In this document: in pieces, positions 50,637-59,815 of the stretch
Layout of the letters: the number at the start of each line of letters is the position of its first letter
Numbering within the stretch: position 1 is the stretch's first letter
NCBI RefSeq assembly: GCF_963517015.1
Contig: NZ_CAUQDV010000002.1
Coordinates: 496,001 to 560,000, forward strand
Source: an uncultured Devosia sp.
GTDB taxonomy: Bacteria; Pseudomonadota; Alphaproteobacteria; Rhizobiales; Devosiaceae
Direction: 5' to 3'
Length of the DNA: 64,000 nt
Translations under genes and position numbers: made by a program
The notes under the pieces: model-generated
Database searches by the model: none
What the model was told of the DNA's origin: nothing
What the model saw: the letters and a program-made list of their open reading frames with translations, nothing else

Positions 50637-52253
50637 ATGCCCGCGCCCACCATCGATGCCGCCATCAAGCTGGGGGATGCCATCGACCATGTTCCGCAGG
50701 GCATTGCCGTTTTCGACGCCGCCCTGCGCCTCGTCACCTCCAACAGCCGCTACAACCAGATGCTGGCCCTGCCCGAGGACATGATCAAGCCGGGCACCCC
50801 GCTGTTCGACATTGCGCTGCATCTGGGCGACCGCGGCGATTTCGGCCCGGGCGATGCGGCCCGGCTGGCCATCGAGCGGATCAATCTGCTCACGGCCTCG
50901 CCGACCACCGTCACCCAGCGGCTGGGCAATGCCGGGCAGACGCTGGAGTTTCACTCGTCGCGCTTGCCCGATGGCGGGCTGGTGGTCAGCTTTTCCGATG
51001 TGACGGCGCGGGTGCGGGCCGAGCGCGAACTGGCCCAGGTCAATCAATCGCTGGAGCAGCGCGTCGAGGACCGGACGTCGGCGCTCAAGCGGGTCAATCT
51101 GGAGCTGGAAAGCGCGCGGGCCAAGGCCGATGCGGCCAATCACGACAAGACGCGCTTCCTCGCCGCTGCCAGCCATGACCTGCTGCAGCCGCTCAACGCG
51201 GCGCGGCTCTATACGTCGACGCTGATCGAACGCGCCAAGTCGACCGGGCTGGGGGATCTCGCAAATTCCATCGAGGCCTCACTGACGGCCGTCGAAGACA
51301 TCATGGGGGCACTGCTCGATATTTCGCGCATCGACAGCGGCGCGATCAAGCCGATCCCCGCGCCTGTTGCCGCGCGCGACCTGCTGAAAAAAATCGAGGT
51401 TGAATTCGGCCCGATGGCCCGCGAGCGCAATATTGCGCTCAAGACCATCAAGACCAATGCCACGCTGATGATCGACCGGTCGCTGGTGGGGCGTATCGTG
51501 CAGAACCTCGTCAGCAATGCCATCAAATACACGCCGCCGGGCGGACGGGTGCTCGTAGGGCTGCGCCGGCGCGGCAATCGCCTGCGGCTCGACGTGATCG
51601 ATACCGGCATCGGTTTCAACAAGGACCAGCATCGCCTGCTGTTCATGGAATTTTCGCGTCTCGAACGCGGTGCCCGCATGGCGCAGGGCTTGGGTCTTGG
51701 CCTTTCCATCGTGCAGCGCATGGTGACCGCGCTGGGCCTGACGCTGGAGCTCGACAGCAACGAGGGTCGCGGCTCACGGTTTTCGCTCTTCCTGCCGGCG
51801 ACGCGGGGCATTCGCGCGGCGCCGGAAAGCAGCGCTGTGCCGGCCGAGACGACATTCGGCATGCAGGGACTCAAGGTGCTTTGTGTCGACAATGAGAGTG
51901 CCATCATCGAGGCCATGGAGGGCCTGTTGCGCCATTGGGGATGCGATGTGCGCAGCGCCCTGTCGCTGAAACAGATCGATCGCGAGCGGCTGCTGGAAGG
52001 CTGGTATCCTGACCTCGTGCTGATGGACTATCATCTCGACCAGACCTCGGGCCTCGATGCCATCGAATGGCTGCGCCACAATATCGGCGGCCACCTGCCG
52101 GCGGCGCTGGTCACTGCCGATCGCAGCCCGGCGGTGCGGACGCTGGCCGAGGAACGCGGCATCGCCGTGGTGACCAAGCCGGTAAAGCCTGCCGCATTGC
52201 GGGCGGCGATCAGCGGGCTGGCCAATCAGAGCCGGGCGCCGGTGAAACGCTAG
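50637..52253 (+). CDS. Hybrid sensor histidine kinase with PAS-like input
   Basis: 538 residues, no membrane segments. A PAS_7-type domain (about 15-125), a coiled coil (about 125-170), HisKA with SHDLLQPLNAARLY (His180), HATPase (about 275-395; NLVSNAIKYT, DTGIGF, GLGLGLSIVQRM) and a C-terminal receiver (about 412-530) with phosphoacceptor Asp464 in PDLVLMDYHLDQTSG and Lys in VVTKPVKP. The layout is like the NahK/ErcS' group. An ordinary promoter region of 148 bases separates it from mscL. Confidence 0.92.
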   Translation: MPAPTIDAAIKLGDAIDHVPQGIAVFDAALRLVTSNSRYNQMLALPEDMIKPGTPLFDIALHLGDRGDFGPGDAARLAIERINLLTASPTTVTQRLGNAGQTLEFHSSRLPDGGLVVSFSDVTARVRAERELAQVNQSLEQRVEDRTSALKRVNLELESARAKADAANHDKTRFLAAASHDLLQPLNAARLYTSTLIERAKSTGLGDLANSIEASLTAVEDIMGALLDISRIDSGAIKPIPAPVAARDLLKKIEVEFGPMARERNIALKTIKTNATLMIDRSLVGRIVQNLVSNAIKYTPPGGRVLVGLRRRGNRLRLDVIDTGIGFNKDQHRLLFMEFSRLERGARMAQGLGLGLSIVQRMVTALGLTLELDSNEGRGSRFSLFLPATRGIRAAPESSAVPAETTFGMQGLKVLCVDNESAIIEAMEGLLRHWGCDVRSALSLKQIDRERLLEGWYPDLVLMDYHLDQTSGLDAIEWLRHNIGGHLPAALVTADRSPAVRTLAEERGIAVVTKPVKPAALRAAISGLANQSRAPVKR

Positions 52254-52931
52254 TCAGCGCTCCACATCCATATCAATCACCACATCCGCCCGGTCCTGCG
52301 ACTGGCAGACCAGATCGTAGTTCGGCAGGTCGTTGCGCTCGATATGGGCCCTGTTGCGCTCCTCGGTGAACAGCCCTTCTTCGCCATGGCGCTTGAGCAG
52401 GCGGGCCTTGACCAGTTCCCGCTCGACATTGATGAAGACGGCATAGTCGAGCAGCGGCTTGACGCCGGCCCATGGGCCTTCGGTCAGCAGCAGGTAATTG
52501 CCCTCAACAATCAGGATTTTCGCTTCGGGCTGGACGGTGAAGGCATTGTCCACCGTGTCTTCGATCTTGCGCGAATAGCCGGGGCCGGAAACCGCCTCGG
52601 TGGCGTGCTTGAGATGATGCAGGAACGAGACGAAGTCCGCGCCCTCAAACGTGTGTGGCGCGCCCTTGTAGTCGACCTGCCCCATGGTTTCGAGCTTGGC
52701 ATGCTTCATGTGGAAGCCATCCATGGGCACAAGCGCGGCGATGCCGGGATGCGTCGCGTCGAGCGTGGTGATCAGTTCGGCCGCCAGGGTCGACTTGCCG
52801 GTCCCCGGTCCGCCAGCGAGACCAATGGCAATGCGCCGGCCATGGGCCTTGCTGGCAAGATCGAGGATATGGGGCACGAGGCGCGACAGGGCTGCGCCCG
52901 GCGTCAGGTGCAGATGAAGCGGCGCGCTCAC
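52254..52931 (-). CDS. P-loop nucleoside/sugar kinase-like protein (uridine kinase / YggC type)
   Basis: 225 residues with P-loop GLAGGPGTGKSTLAAELI (about 38-55), then LVPMDGFHMKHAKLE with the phosphoribulokinase-type DGFH motif, and VEGNYLLL. The C-terminal NDLPNYDLVCQSQDRADVVIDMDVE fits YggC/FrcK-like kinases. Candidate substrates include pantothenate, nucleosides or fructose; sequence cannot decide. The ATG at 52931 overlaps the stop of the DUF6460 gene (ATGA). Confidence 0.85.
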   Translation of the reverse strand: MSAPLHLHLTPGAALSRLVPHILDLASKAHGRRIAIGLAGGPGTGKSTLAAELITTLDATHPGIAALVPMDGFHMKHAKLETMGQVDYKGAPHTFEGADFVSFLHHLKHATEAVSGPGYSRKIEDTVDNAFTVQPEAKILIVEGNYLLLTEGPWAGVKPLLDYAVFINVERELVKARLLKRHGEEGLFTEERNRAHIERNDLPNYDLVCQSQDRADVVIDMDVER

Positions 52932-53218
52932 CGGCGCTTGCTCAGGCGCAGCAGCAGCCAGATCGGCACGACGACGGCAGCGCCGGTGGCGATATAGACG
53001 CCGATGTCGCGGAACATGCCCAACCCGTCGCGGAAGGAATGGCGGATCAGGTCCACGGCGCCATCCACCAGGTCGAGCGCATTGATGCCGAACATGGTCA
53101 TGCTCAACCCGACGAGGAAGGAGATGAAAGCAAGCTTGAGCAGGACATTGATCGGGTGGCCACCAAAGAAACGCTCCAGCGGGGAACGACGCGGCTCGCT
53201 GCGGGGTTGGTCGGTCAT
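52928..53218 (-). CDS. DUF6460-like small membrane protein
   Basis: 96 residues with two membrane helices: INVLLKLAFISFLVGLSMTMFGIN and YIATGAAVVVPIWLLLRL, the second carrying the VVVPIWL signature of the DUF6460 family in rhizobia. A basic N-terminal tail is disordered. ATG 53218 is taken; upstream ATG codons in the same frame extend into the promoter of the divergent helicase gene. Function unknown. Confidence 0.75.
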   Translation of the reverse strand: MTDQPRSEPRRSPLERFFGGHPINVLLKLAFISFLVGLSMTMFGINALDLVDGAVDLIRHSFRDGLGMFRDIGVYIATGAAVVVPIWLLLRLSKRR

Positions 53219-53290
53219 CTCGGGCTCCACCCTGTTGTGATTCATGACGATCATATAGGCTCGATTGTGATTTGATGAAGGTGTGACGAC

Positions 53291-55798
53291 GTGGTTTCGC
53301 ATTTGGATGCCCTGCCCCCCGTCATCACCGAGTGGTTCGCGCACAAGGGATGGGCGCCGCGCCAGCATCAGCTCGATGTGCTGACCAGCTGGCAGGCGGG
53401 GGCGTCGTCGCTGCTGATCGCGCCGACCGGGGCCGGCAAGACGCTGGCGGGCTTTCTGCCGACGCTGGTCGATCTGGCGGATGGCAAGTTTGAGGGCCTC
53501 CACACGCTTTACATCTCGCCGCTGAAAGCCCTGGCCGTGGACGTACAGCGCAATCTCAATGCACCGATCCTGGAGATGGGCCTCAAGATCAATGCCGAGA
53601 CGCGCACCGGCGACACGCCGGCCAGCAAGCGTGCCCGGCAGCGCTCCAAGCCGCCGCATGTGCTGCTGACGACGCCCGAGCAATTGTGCCTCCTCATCAG
53701 CCATCCGCATGCCGACCTGTTTTTCGGCTCGCTCAAGCGCATCGTGCTCGATGAATTGCACGCGCTGGTTACCTCCAAGCGTGGTGAGCTGCTGTCGCTG
53801 GCCATTGCGCGTATCGCCAGGCTTGCGCCAAACCTGCAAATTACCGCGCTCAGCGCCACGGTGGCGCGGCCGGATCTGTTGCGGGAATGGATCGCCCAGC
53901 CCCTGCCGCAGCGCGAGACACATCTGCTCACCACTACGGGCGGCGCGGCGCCTGAGCTCGAAATCCTCGAGACAGAGCAGCGCCTGCCCTGGGCCGGCCA
54001 TTCGGCCAATTACGCGCATCGCGACCTCTATGAAGTGATCAAGCAGCACAAGACGACGCTGCTCTTCGTCAACACGCGTTCGCAGGCGGAACTGTTGTTC
54101 CAGGGGCTGTGGAGCGTCAATGACGACATGCTGCCCATTGCCCTGCACCACGGGTCGCTATCGGTCGAACAGCGGCGCAAGGTCGAGGGCGCCATGGTCT
54201 CGGGCCAGCTCAAGGCCGTGGTTTGCACCTCGACGCTGGACCTGGGCATAGACTGGGGCGACGTGGATCTCGTCGTGCAGGTCGGGGCGCCCAAGGGGTC
54301 GTCGCGCATGCTGCAGCGCATTGGCCGCGCCAATCACCGGCTCGACGAGCCGTCCAAAGCCATGCTGGTGCCGTCCAATCGCTTTGAGGTGCTCGAATGC
54401 GAGGCGGCGCTGGAAGCAGTGGCCGAGGGGCAGCAGGACAGCGAAGATCCGGTCAACGGCGGCTATGACGTCCTGGCCCAGCATGTGCTGGGCATGGCCT
54501 GCGCCGAGCCATTCCTTGCGGAGGAGCTCTATGACGAGGTGCGCCGTGCCTGGCCCTATCGCGATCTGCCCTGGGAGCAGTTCGAACGCGTGGTCGATTT
54601 CGTCGCCACGGGCGGCTATGCGCTTCGGGCCTATGAGCGCTATGCGCGGCTCAAGCTGACCGACGATGGCAAGTGGCGCATCGCCAATCCGCAGGTTGCC
54701 CAGCAATATCGGCTCAATGTCGGCACGATCATCGAGGAACCGATGATCAGGGTCCGGCTGATCCGCACGCGTGGGCTCAAGAAGGGTACGCAAAGCCCGA
54801 TCGGCGCCGGCGGGCGGGTTCTCGGCGAGATGGAGGAGTATTTCTTCGGCACGCTTCTGCCGGGCGACACCTTCATGTTCGGCGGCGAAATCGTCGCCTT
54901 CGAGGGAATGAAGGACAACGAGGCCTTCGTCTCCCGCGCGCAGTCGGCCAATCCCAAAATCCCAAGCTATACAGGCGGCAAGTTTCCGCTCTCGACCTAT
55001 CTCGCCGAGCGCGTGCGCCGCATCATGGACAGTCCCGAGGAATGGAAGAAACTGCCGGAGCAAGTGGAGGTGTGGCTGCGGCTGCAGCGCGACATTTCCG
55101 TCATGCCGCGACGCGATAGTCTGCTGGTCGAAACCTTCCCGCGCGGCACCAACAACTACCTGGTCTGCTATCCCTTCGAGGGTCGCCTCGCGCATCAGAC
55201 GCTCGGCATGCTGCTGACCCGAAGGCTCGAACGCGCCCGGGCGCGGCCGCTGGGCTTTGTTGCGTCGGAGTATGCGTTGGCCATCTGGGGGCTAGGCGAT
55301 CTGTCTGGCCTGATCCGCACCGGGCGGCTGTCGCTGGATGATCTGTTTGCCGAAGACATGCTGGGGGACGATCTCGAAGACTGGCTCGATGAGTCCGCCC
55401 TGATGAAGCGCACCTTCCGCAATTGCGCGATCATTTCCGGCCTGATCGAGCGCCGCCATCCCGGCAAGGAGAAGACCGGACGGCAGATCACCATGTCGTC
55501 GGACCTGATCTATGATGTGCTCTACCAGCACGAGCCCGACCATATCCTGATCCAGGCCACGCGCCGCGATGCCGCACGGGGCCTGCTCGATATCGAACGA
55601 CTGGGCGACATGCTCCGGCGCATCCGCAGCCATATCGTGCACAAGCCGCTGGAGCGGGTTTCTCCTCTCGCAGTCCCCATTCTGCTCGATATCGGCAAGG
55701 AACCGATTTTCGGGGAAGGCCGCGAATCAGCTATGGCGGATGCTGCCGATGAATTGATGAGAGAGGCGCTAGGCGCCGTTGGGTCAGACACTATCTAA
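53291..55798 (+). CDS. Ligase-associated DNA damage response DEXH-box helicase (Lhr family)
   Basis: 835 residues. Walker A APTGAGKT, motif Ia YISPLKALAVDVQRN, DEXH as VLDELHALV, SAT in ALSATVARP, and the C-terminal helicase half (FVNTRSQAELLF, HHGSLSVEQRRKVE, LGIDWGDVDLVVQVGAPKG, QRIGRANHR). The Lhr-type C-terminal domain continues to the end. It starts with GTG 53291. It unwinds or remodels DNA in repair; the PdeM gene follows with overlap. The ligase and exonuclease genes that form the four-gene cassette in other bacteria are absent here. Confidence 0.92.
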   Translation: MVSHLDALPPVITEWFAHKGWAPRQHQLDVLTSWQAGASSLLIAPTGAGKTLAGFLPTLVDLADGKFEGLHTLYISPLKALAVDVQRNLNAPILEMGLKINAETRTGDTPASKRARQRSKPPHVLLTTPEQLCLLISHPHADLFFGSLKRIVLDELHALVTSKRGELLSLAIARIARLAPNLQITALSATVARPDLLREWIAQPLPQRETHLLTTTGGAAPELEILETEQRLPWAGHSANYAHRDLYEVIKQHKTTLLFVNTRSQAELLFQGLWSVNDDMLPIALHHGSLSVEQRRKVEGAMVSGQLKAVVCTSTLDLGIDWGDVDLVVQVGAPKGSSRMLQRIGRANHRLDEPSKAMLVPSNRFEVLECEAALEAVAEGQQDSEDPVNGGYDVLAQHVLGMACAEPFLAEELYDEVRRAWPYRDLPWEQFERVVDFVATGGYALRAYERYARLKLTDDGKWRIANPQVAQQYRLNVGTIIEEPMIRVRLIRTRGLKKGTQSPIGAGGRVLGEMEEYFFGTLLPGDTFMFGGEIVAFEGMKDNEAFVSRAQSANPKIPSYTGGKFPLSTYLAERVRRIMDSPEEWKKLPEQVEVWLRLQRDISVMPRRDSLLVETFPRGTNNYLVCYPFEGRLAHQTLGMLLTRRLERARARPLGFVASEYALAIWGLGDLSGLIRTGRLSLDDLFAEDMLGDDLEDWLDESALMKRTFRNCAIISGLIERRHPGKEKTGRQITMSSDLIYDVLYQHEPDHILIQATRRDAARGLLDIERLGDMLRRIRSHIVHKPLERVSPLAVPILLDIGKEPIFGEGRESAMADAADELMREALGAVGSDTI

Positions 55799-56486
55799 AG
55801 CCGAGATCACGGAGACGCCGATCTTGCGCTTTGCCGGAAACATTTTCGAACCCCTCCCGTCTGGCGGCCTTTACTGGCATGCCCAGCAGACGCTGCTGGT
55901 CGCCGACCTGCATTTCGAAAAGATGGCGAGCTTCGCGCGGCGCGGCCAAATGCTGCCGCCCTATGATACAGGCGTGACGCTGGCGCGGTTGGAGGGTGAT
56001 CTTCGGCGCACTGGCGCCAAGCGACTGATTTCACTGGGTGACACGTTCCACCGCGCCGATGCCAGCAGTCTGCTGACCCATTCTGACCGGATGCGGCTCG
56101 ATGCCCTCACTGATCTGGTCGACTGCATCTGGCTGTCCGGCAATCACGATCCAGCGCCCCATGCGATCGGAGGCACCTGTCATGCCGAGTTCGAGCTGGC
56201 CGGAGTGAGCCTCAGCCACGAGCCCAAGCGTGGCGCCATGGGGCTGATCTGCGGACATCTGCACCCTGCCGCGCATATCCATATCGAGGGCCGCTCCACC
56301 CGCCGTCCCTGTTTCGTGCATGACAATCGCCTGATGATCCTGCCCGCCTATGGCGCGTCCACCGGCTCGATCAACATCATGTCGCCCGCCTTTGTCGGCC
56401 TGTTTCACTGGCCGTCGCTGGAGGTCACCATGCTGGGCAAGGACCGGACTTATCCGGTCAGCACCAAGAGGTTGGTGCGGGGTTAG
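55779..56486 (+). CDS. pdeM: Ligase-associated DNA damage response endonuclease PdeM
   Basis: 235 residues of the calcineurin-like metallophosphatase fold, with all metal motifs: VADLHFEK, SLGDTFHR, SGNHDPAP, and GHLHPAAH. LPSGGLYWHAQQTLLVADLHFEK is the family start. The start is given as TTG 55779, 20 bases inside the helicase gene, because no ATG occurs before the conserved strand; a later non-ATG start is possible. It forms a pair with the Lhr-type helicase. Confidence 0.88.
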   Translation: MGQTLSKAEITETPILRFAGNIFEPLPSGGLYWHAQQTLLVADLHFEKMASFARRGQMLPPYDTGVTLARLEGDLRRTGAKRLISLGDTFHRADASSLLTHSDRMRLDALTDLVDCIWLSGNHDPAPHAIGGTCHAEFELAGVSLSHEPKRGAMGLICGHLHPAAHIHIEGRSTRRPCFVHDNRLMILPAYGASTGSINIMSPAFVGLFHWPSLEVTMLGKDRTYPVSTKRLVRG

Positions 56487-56514
56487 AGTCTTTTTTGGTC
56501 GCGCTTTTCGAACC

Positions 56515-56537
56515 GCAAAAGTGGTGTCCACTTTTGC
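56515..56537. terminator. Hairpin between pdeM and the rhodanese gene
   Basis: GCAAAAGTGG (56515-56524) and CCACTTTTGC (56528-56537) with a 3-base loop TGT, flanked by CGCGCTTTTCGAACC. This AAAAGTGG unit looks like a dispersed repeat known from rhizobial genomes and lies between convergent genes. Confidence 0.65.
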
Positions 56538-56567
56538 TGAAAGCGCTCCAACCCCACACCTTAAGGC

Positions 56568-57860
56568 CTAGACGGCCGGGCGGAAGGCGCCGTTCTGCCA
56601 GCCTTCGAACTTGCCGGTGAAGAAGTCGATGTCGCTGAAGCCGAGCAGGTTGAGCACGGTGAAGCTATGCGAGAGCTGCAGGCCGCCGCGGGTGAACAGC
56701 ACGACGCGCTTGTCCGGCGTCACACCCGCCTCGGCATAAAGCGCCTGCAGGTCCTCGACCGATTTCAGCACCCGGTCAGCATCGAATGTGTCGTCCCAGA
56801 AGACATTGACCGACCCCGGAATATGGCCGGCGGCATAGTCTGAGGGCGAGCGGACATCGACCACTACGACATTGGGATCGCTGGCCAGAGCCTTGACCGC
56901 ATCGGCCTCGAGGAATGCGGGGCCATTGCCGCCTACGGGCGTGCCTTCGAAGGTATAATTGGCCAGCGAGACCTGCTGGCCGGCGCGCGGATCGCGGCTC
57001 CATTCGTCCCAGCTGGCGTCATAGAGAACGACATTCTCATAGCCGAGATTGCGCAGCGCCAGGTAGTTGTTGGCCGCTGCGACGCCGCTGCCGCAATAGG
57101 AAACGACCTCGCGATCCGGGCTGACGCCGGCGGTATCGAGCAGACGCTGCAGCACGGGCTGGGACTGGAGCGTGGCGGTCTCGGTCAGGAGGCTCGAAGC
57201 GGGCAAGGCCTGGGCACCCGGAATATGGCCGTCCTCATAGGCGTCGAGATTGCGGCCGTCGATGATGACCGATGCACTGTCGCCAACCTTGCCGGCGACA
57301 TAGTCCTTGTCGACGCGGATGTCGTTCTTCTGGGTCAGGGCAAAGGTGGTTGCTGCCACCTGCGGCACGTCCTGGGTCAGTGCGCCCTGCCATGCGCCAA
57401 CACCGCCGTCGAGCACGTGGACATTGTCGAATCCGGCATAAACGAAGGCCACATAGGCGCGGCCGGGCAACGCTGTGGTGTCATAGATCAGGATGGTATC
57501 GTCATAGGTCAGGCCCGCCTCGCCCAGCAGGCGTTCGAACTCGGCGTCGCTGGCGAATTCGTTGCGGATACCATCGCTCTCGGACACGTTCAGCGCCTGC
57601 CATGGCAGGTTGATCGCGCCGGCAACATGGCCCTCGGCATAGGCAGCGGCGGAACGTACGTCGATCAGCTTGGCGCCTTCGGCGATCAGCGTTTCAAATT
57701 CTGGCTGCCCGGTGATGATGGAGGCGGTGGTCTGTGCCTGGGCCGCAACCGTCATCACGGCCAGGCCAGCCGGCGCCATGCCGAGCGCCAAAGCGTTCAG
57801 CGACAGGGCGGTCAGGGCATTGCGGATCAAGGGTTTGATGGTCGGGCGGTGTGCAGTCAT
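56568..57860 (-). CDS. Secreted protein with three rhodanese domains
   Basis: 430 residues. The N-terminus holds a signal peptide (APAGLAVMTVAAQA before QTTAS). Three rhodanese-like domains follow (about 50-165, 185-310, 325-430). Only the middle one has a Cys in the active loop (Cys256 in VVSYCGSGVAAA); the first has Asp-Thr (YDTTALPGR) and the last Thr (LFTRGGLQLS). Periplasmic thiosulfate or sulfane-sulfur transfer by one domain is expected. It follows the TIGR02186 and TauE/SafE genes on the same strand, 124 bases after the former. Confidence 0.9.
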   Translation of the reverse strand: MTAHRPTIKPLIRNALTALSLNALALGMAPAGLAVMTVAAQAQTTASIITGQPEFETLIAEGAKLIDVRSAAAYAEGHVAGAINLPWQALNVSESDGIRNEFASDAEFERLLGEAGLTYDDTILIYDTTALPGRAYVAFVYAGFDNVHVLDGGVGAWQGALTQDVPQVAATTFALTQKNDIRVDKDYVAGKVGDSASVIIDGRNLDAYEDGHIPGAQALPASSLLTETATLQSQPVLQRLLDTAGVSPDREVVSYCGSGVAAANNYLALRNLGYENVVLYDASWDEWSRDPRAGQQVSLANYTFEGTPVGGNGPAFLEADAVKALASDPNVVVVDVRSPSDYAAGHIPGSVNVFWDDTFDADRVLKSVEDLQALYAEAGVTPDKRVVLFTRGGLQLSHSFTVLNLLGFSDIDFFTGKFEGWQNGAFRPAV

Positions 57861-57983
57861 GTCAGCCTCCAGATGTGGACGGCCAATATTCGACTAAGTT
57901 AGTAGACATTAACAACGCATGGCATTGCGTATGTCGCCGTCGGAGGGACAATGCTTTCTGCTCACAGGGCGGCGAGCGGAAAA

Positions 57984-58748
57984 TCAGCGCTTGAAGATAA
58001 CGCCGCCGAGCCAGCCGGTGAACAGCGCCAGGAGCACGCAAATCAGGCCATAGGCCAGCGGCTGCTGGGTCGCCGAAAGCGCGAGGAAACGCTCGAAGCC
58101 GATCTTGCGGACAGCGAAGCCTTCCGACTTGCGGGCGATGATCTCGCCATTCTTGAACACATAGGTCAGGGCGATATAGGGCCCGGGCGGCGCATTGCTG
58201 GGCAGGGTCAGCCGGGCGGAGTAGAAATTGTCGGAGAGGAAGTTCACGCCATTTTCCTGAACACCGAACAGCCCGTCCTGCGTCATCAGGCGGATCAACT
58301 GCTGGCCGAAGACCGCGCCGCGCCACCAGTCCTCGCTGCGCGCCACCAGCGTATGGGACTCGGGCAGGATATTGTTGGTGGTCAGCGTCGTGATGTCGGA
58401 AATCTCGTTGAGACGACCGCTGGACAGGACGTGGAAGTAGCTCGGAAAGCCCTTGAACTCGACCTGGGCGGTATTGCTCCAGATGCCGAAATTGTTGGTC
58501 ATCTGGCGGGCGACACGGTTCTGGGTCGGACCGAGCACCACGACCACGACCTGAAACGGACCCTCGACGGTTTTGTCGGGCGAGCCGGCATCGGGCATGA
58601 TGGTGCCGAAAAAGGTCATGCGCTCGCCATCGAAGCTCGAGGTGATTTCGACGCTGTCGTTGGAAACCTGCGAAACGAGGCGCGCAGCCTGGGCGGGGGC
58701 CAGCAAGATGCAAGCAAAGACCAGGCATGCCGCCAGCAATCTCGTCAC
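57984..58748 (-). CDS. TIGR02186 family membrane-anchored periplasmic protein
   Basis: 254 residues: signal peptide (MTRLLAACLVFACILLAPAQA), beta-rich periplasmic domain with VSNDSVEITSSFDGERMTFFG and a family-typical VVVLGPTQNRVARQ...FGIWSN, and a C-terminal membrane helix AYGLICVLLALFTGWLGGVIF. This family is usually encoded next to TauE/SafE permeases. The ATG overlaps the permease stop (ATGA), so the two are one unit. Its molecular role is unknown. Confidence 0.9.
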   Translation of the reverse strand: MTRLLAACLVFACILLAPAQAARLVSQVSNDSVEITSSFDGERMTFFGTIMPDAGSPDKTVEGPFQVVVVVLGPTQNRVARQMTNNFGIWSNTAQVEFKGFPSYFHVLSSGRLNEISDITTLTTNNILPESHTLVARSEDWWRGAVFGQQLIRLMTQDGLFGVQENGVNFLSDNFYSARLTLPSNAPPGPYIALTYVFKNGEIIARKSEGFAVRKIGFERFLALSATQQPLAYGLICVLLALFTGWLGGVIFKR

Positions 58749-59671
58749 CGCATGCCTCCTACCACTGCCATGGAGAAGGGATCAGCCGGGGCGATGACCA
58801 GCGACAGGCCGAAGCGGATGGCGACGGCCAGAACCAGCAGGGCCAAGAGGCCACGGAGTTGCTCGCCGCGCAGATATTTGCCGGCCGAAGCGCCAAATTG
58901 CGCACCGGCCGTGCCGCCAACCATCAGGCAGAAGGCGAGAAGGATATCGACGCTCTGGCTCTGCACGGCATGGAGAATGGTGGTCGCTGCCATCATGGCC
59001 ACGACCTGGGCCAGAGAAGTGCCGATGACGACATTGCCGGGCACGCGCAGCAAATAAACCAGCGCTGGCACCATGATGAAGCCGCCGCCGATGCCCAGGA
59101 GCGAGCCGACGAAGCCGATGAAGAGGCCGATGAGCAGCACCGGCAGCACGCTGATATAGAGCCGCGATTTCTTGAACCGCACCCGCATGGGCAGGCCGTG
59201 GATCCAGTTGTGCTGGTTGGGCAGGCGTTCGCGGACGACCACGCCCTTGCGCTGCTTGAGGATGGCGCGGGTGCTTTCGACCAGCATCAGCGAGCCGACC
59301 GAGCCCAGAAGGATCAGGAAGCCGAGGGAGATCACAAGGTCGAGCTGGCCGGCATCGCGCAGCAGGGCAAAGGCGGCCACGCCGCCGAAAGCGCCCAAGA
59401 CGCCCGAGAGGACCAGATACATGGCCAGATGCAGGTCGATAGCGCCGCGCCTGTAGTGGGCCAAGGCACCCGAAGTGGAGGCGGCCACGACCTGGCCGGT
59501 GACCGAGGCGACCGCAACGGGCGCGGGGACGCCGGAAAAGATCAGCAGCGGCGTCAGCAGGAAGCCACCGCCCACGCCGAACAGCCCGGACAAAAAGCCG
59601 ACAGCGCCCCCAATTCCCACCAGGAAGAAGAGGTTCACCGACATTTCAGCGATCGGCAGATAGATCTGCAA
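58745..59671 (-). CDS. TauE/SafE-family anion permease
   Basis: 308 residues, about eight membrane segments. Two repeats of the family motif are visible: GFLSGLFGVGGGFLLTPLLIF (N-terminal) and GFVGSLLGIGGGFIMVPALVYLL (central). TauE/SafE proteins export sulfite, sulfoacetate or related anions. With TIGR02186 and the rhodanese protein downstream this suggests handling of oxidised or sulfane sulfur at the envelope. Confidence 0.93.
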   Translation of the reverse strand: MQIYLPIAEMSVNLFFLVGIGGAVGFLSGLFGVGGGFLLTPLLIFSGVPAPVAVASVTGQVVAASTSGALAHYRRGAIDLHLAMYLVLSGVLGAFGGVAAFALLRDAGQLDLVISLGFLILLGSVGSLMLVESTRAILKQRKGVVVRERLPNQHNWIHGLPMRVRFKKSRLYISVLPVLLIGLFIGFVGSLLGIGGGFIMVPALVYLLRVPGNVVIGTSLAQVVAMMAATTILHAVQSQSVDILLAFCLMVGGTAGAQFGASAGKYLRGEQLRGLLALLVLAVAIRFGLSLVIAPADPFSMAVVGGMR

Positions 59672-59737
59672 GACCGGACCCGCTCAGGAAATCAAGATAC
59701 AGCACGACCTTACAGGATCGTGCGTCAACAATAGGTC

Positions 59738-59765
59738 AAGGCTCCCATCTTTCGACAGGAGCCTT
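59738..59765. terminator. Hairpin between the Sel1 gene and the TauE operon
   Basis: AAGGCTCC (59738-59745) and GGAGCCTT (59758-59765), 12-base loop; downstream of the minus-strand gene ending at 59816. Confidence 0.7.
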
Positions 59766-59815
59766 GCGGGTGGGCTTAGGACTGCGCGACAGCAGTGTCA
59801 AACGACAGTTTTTTG

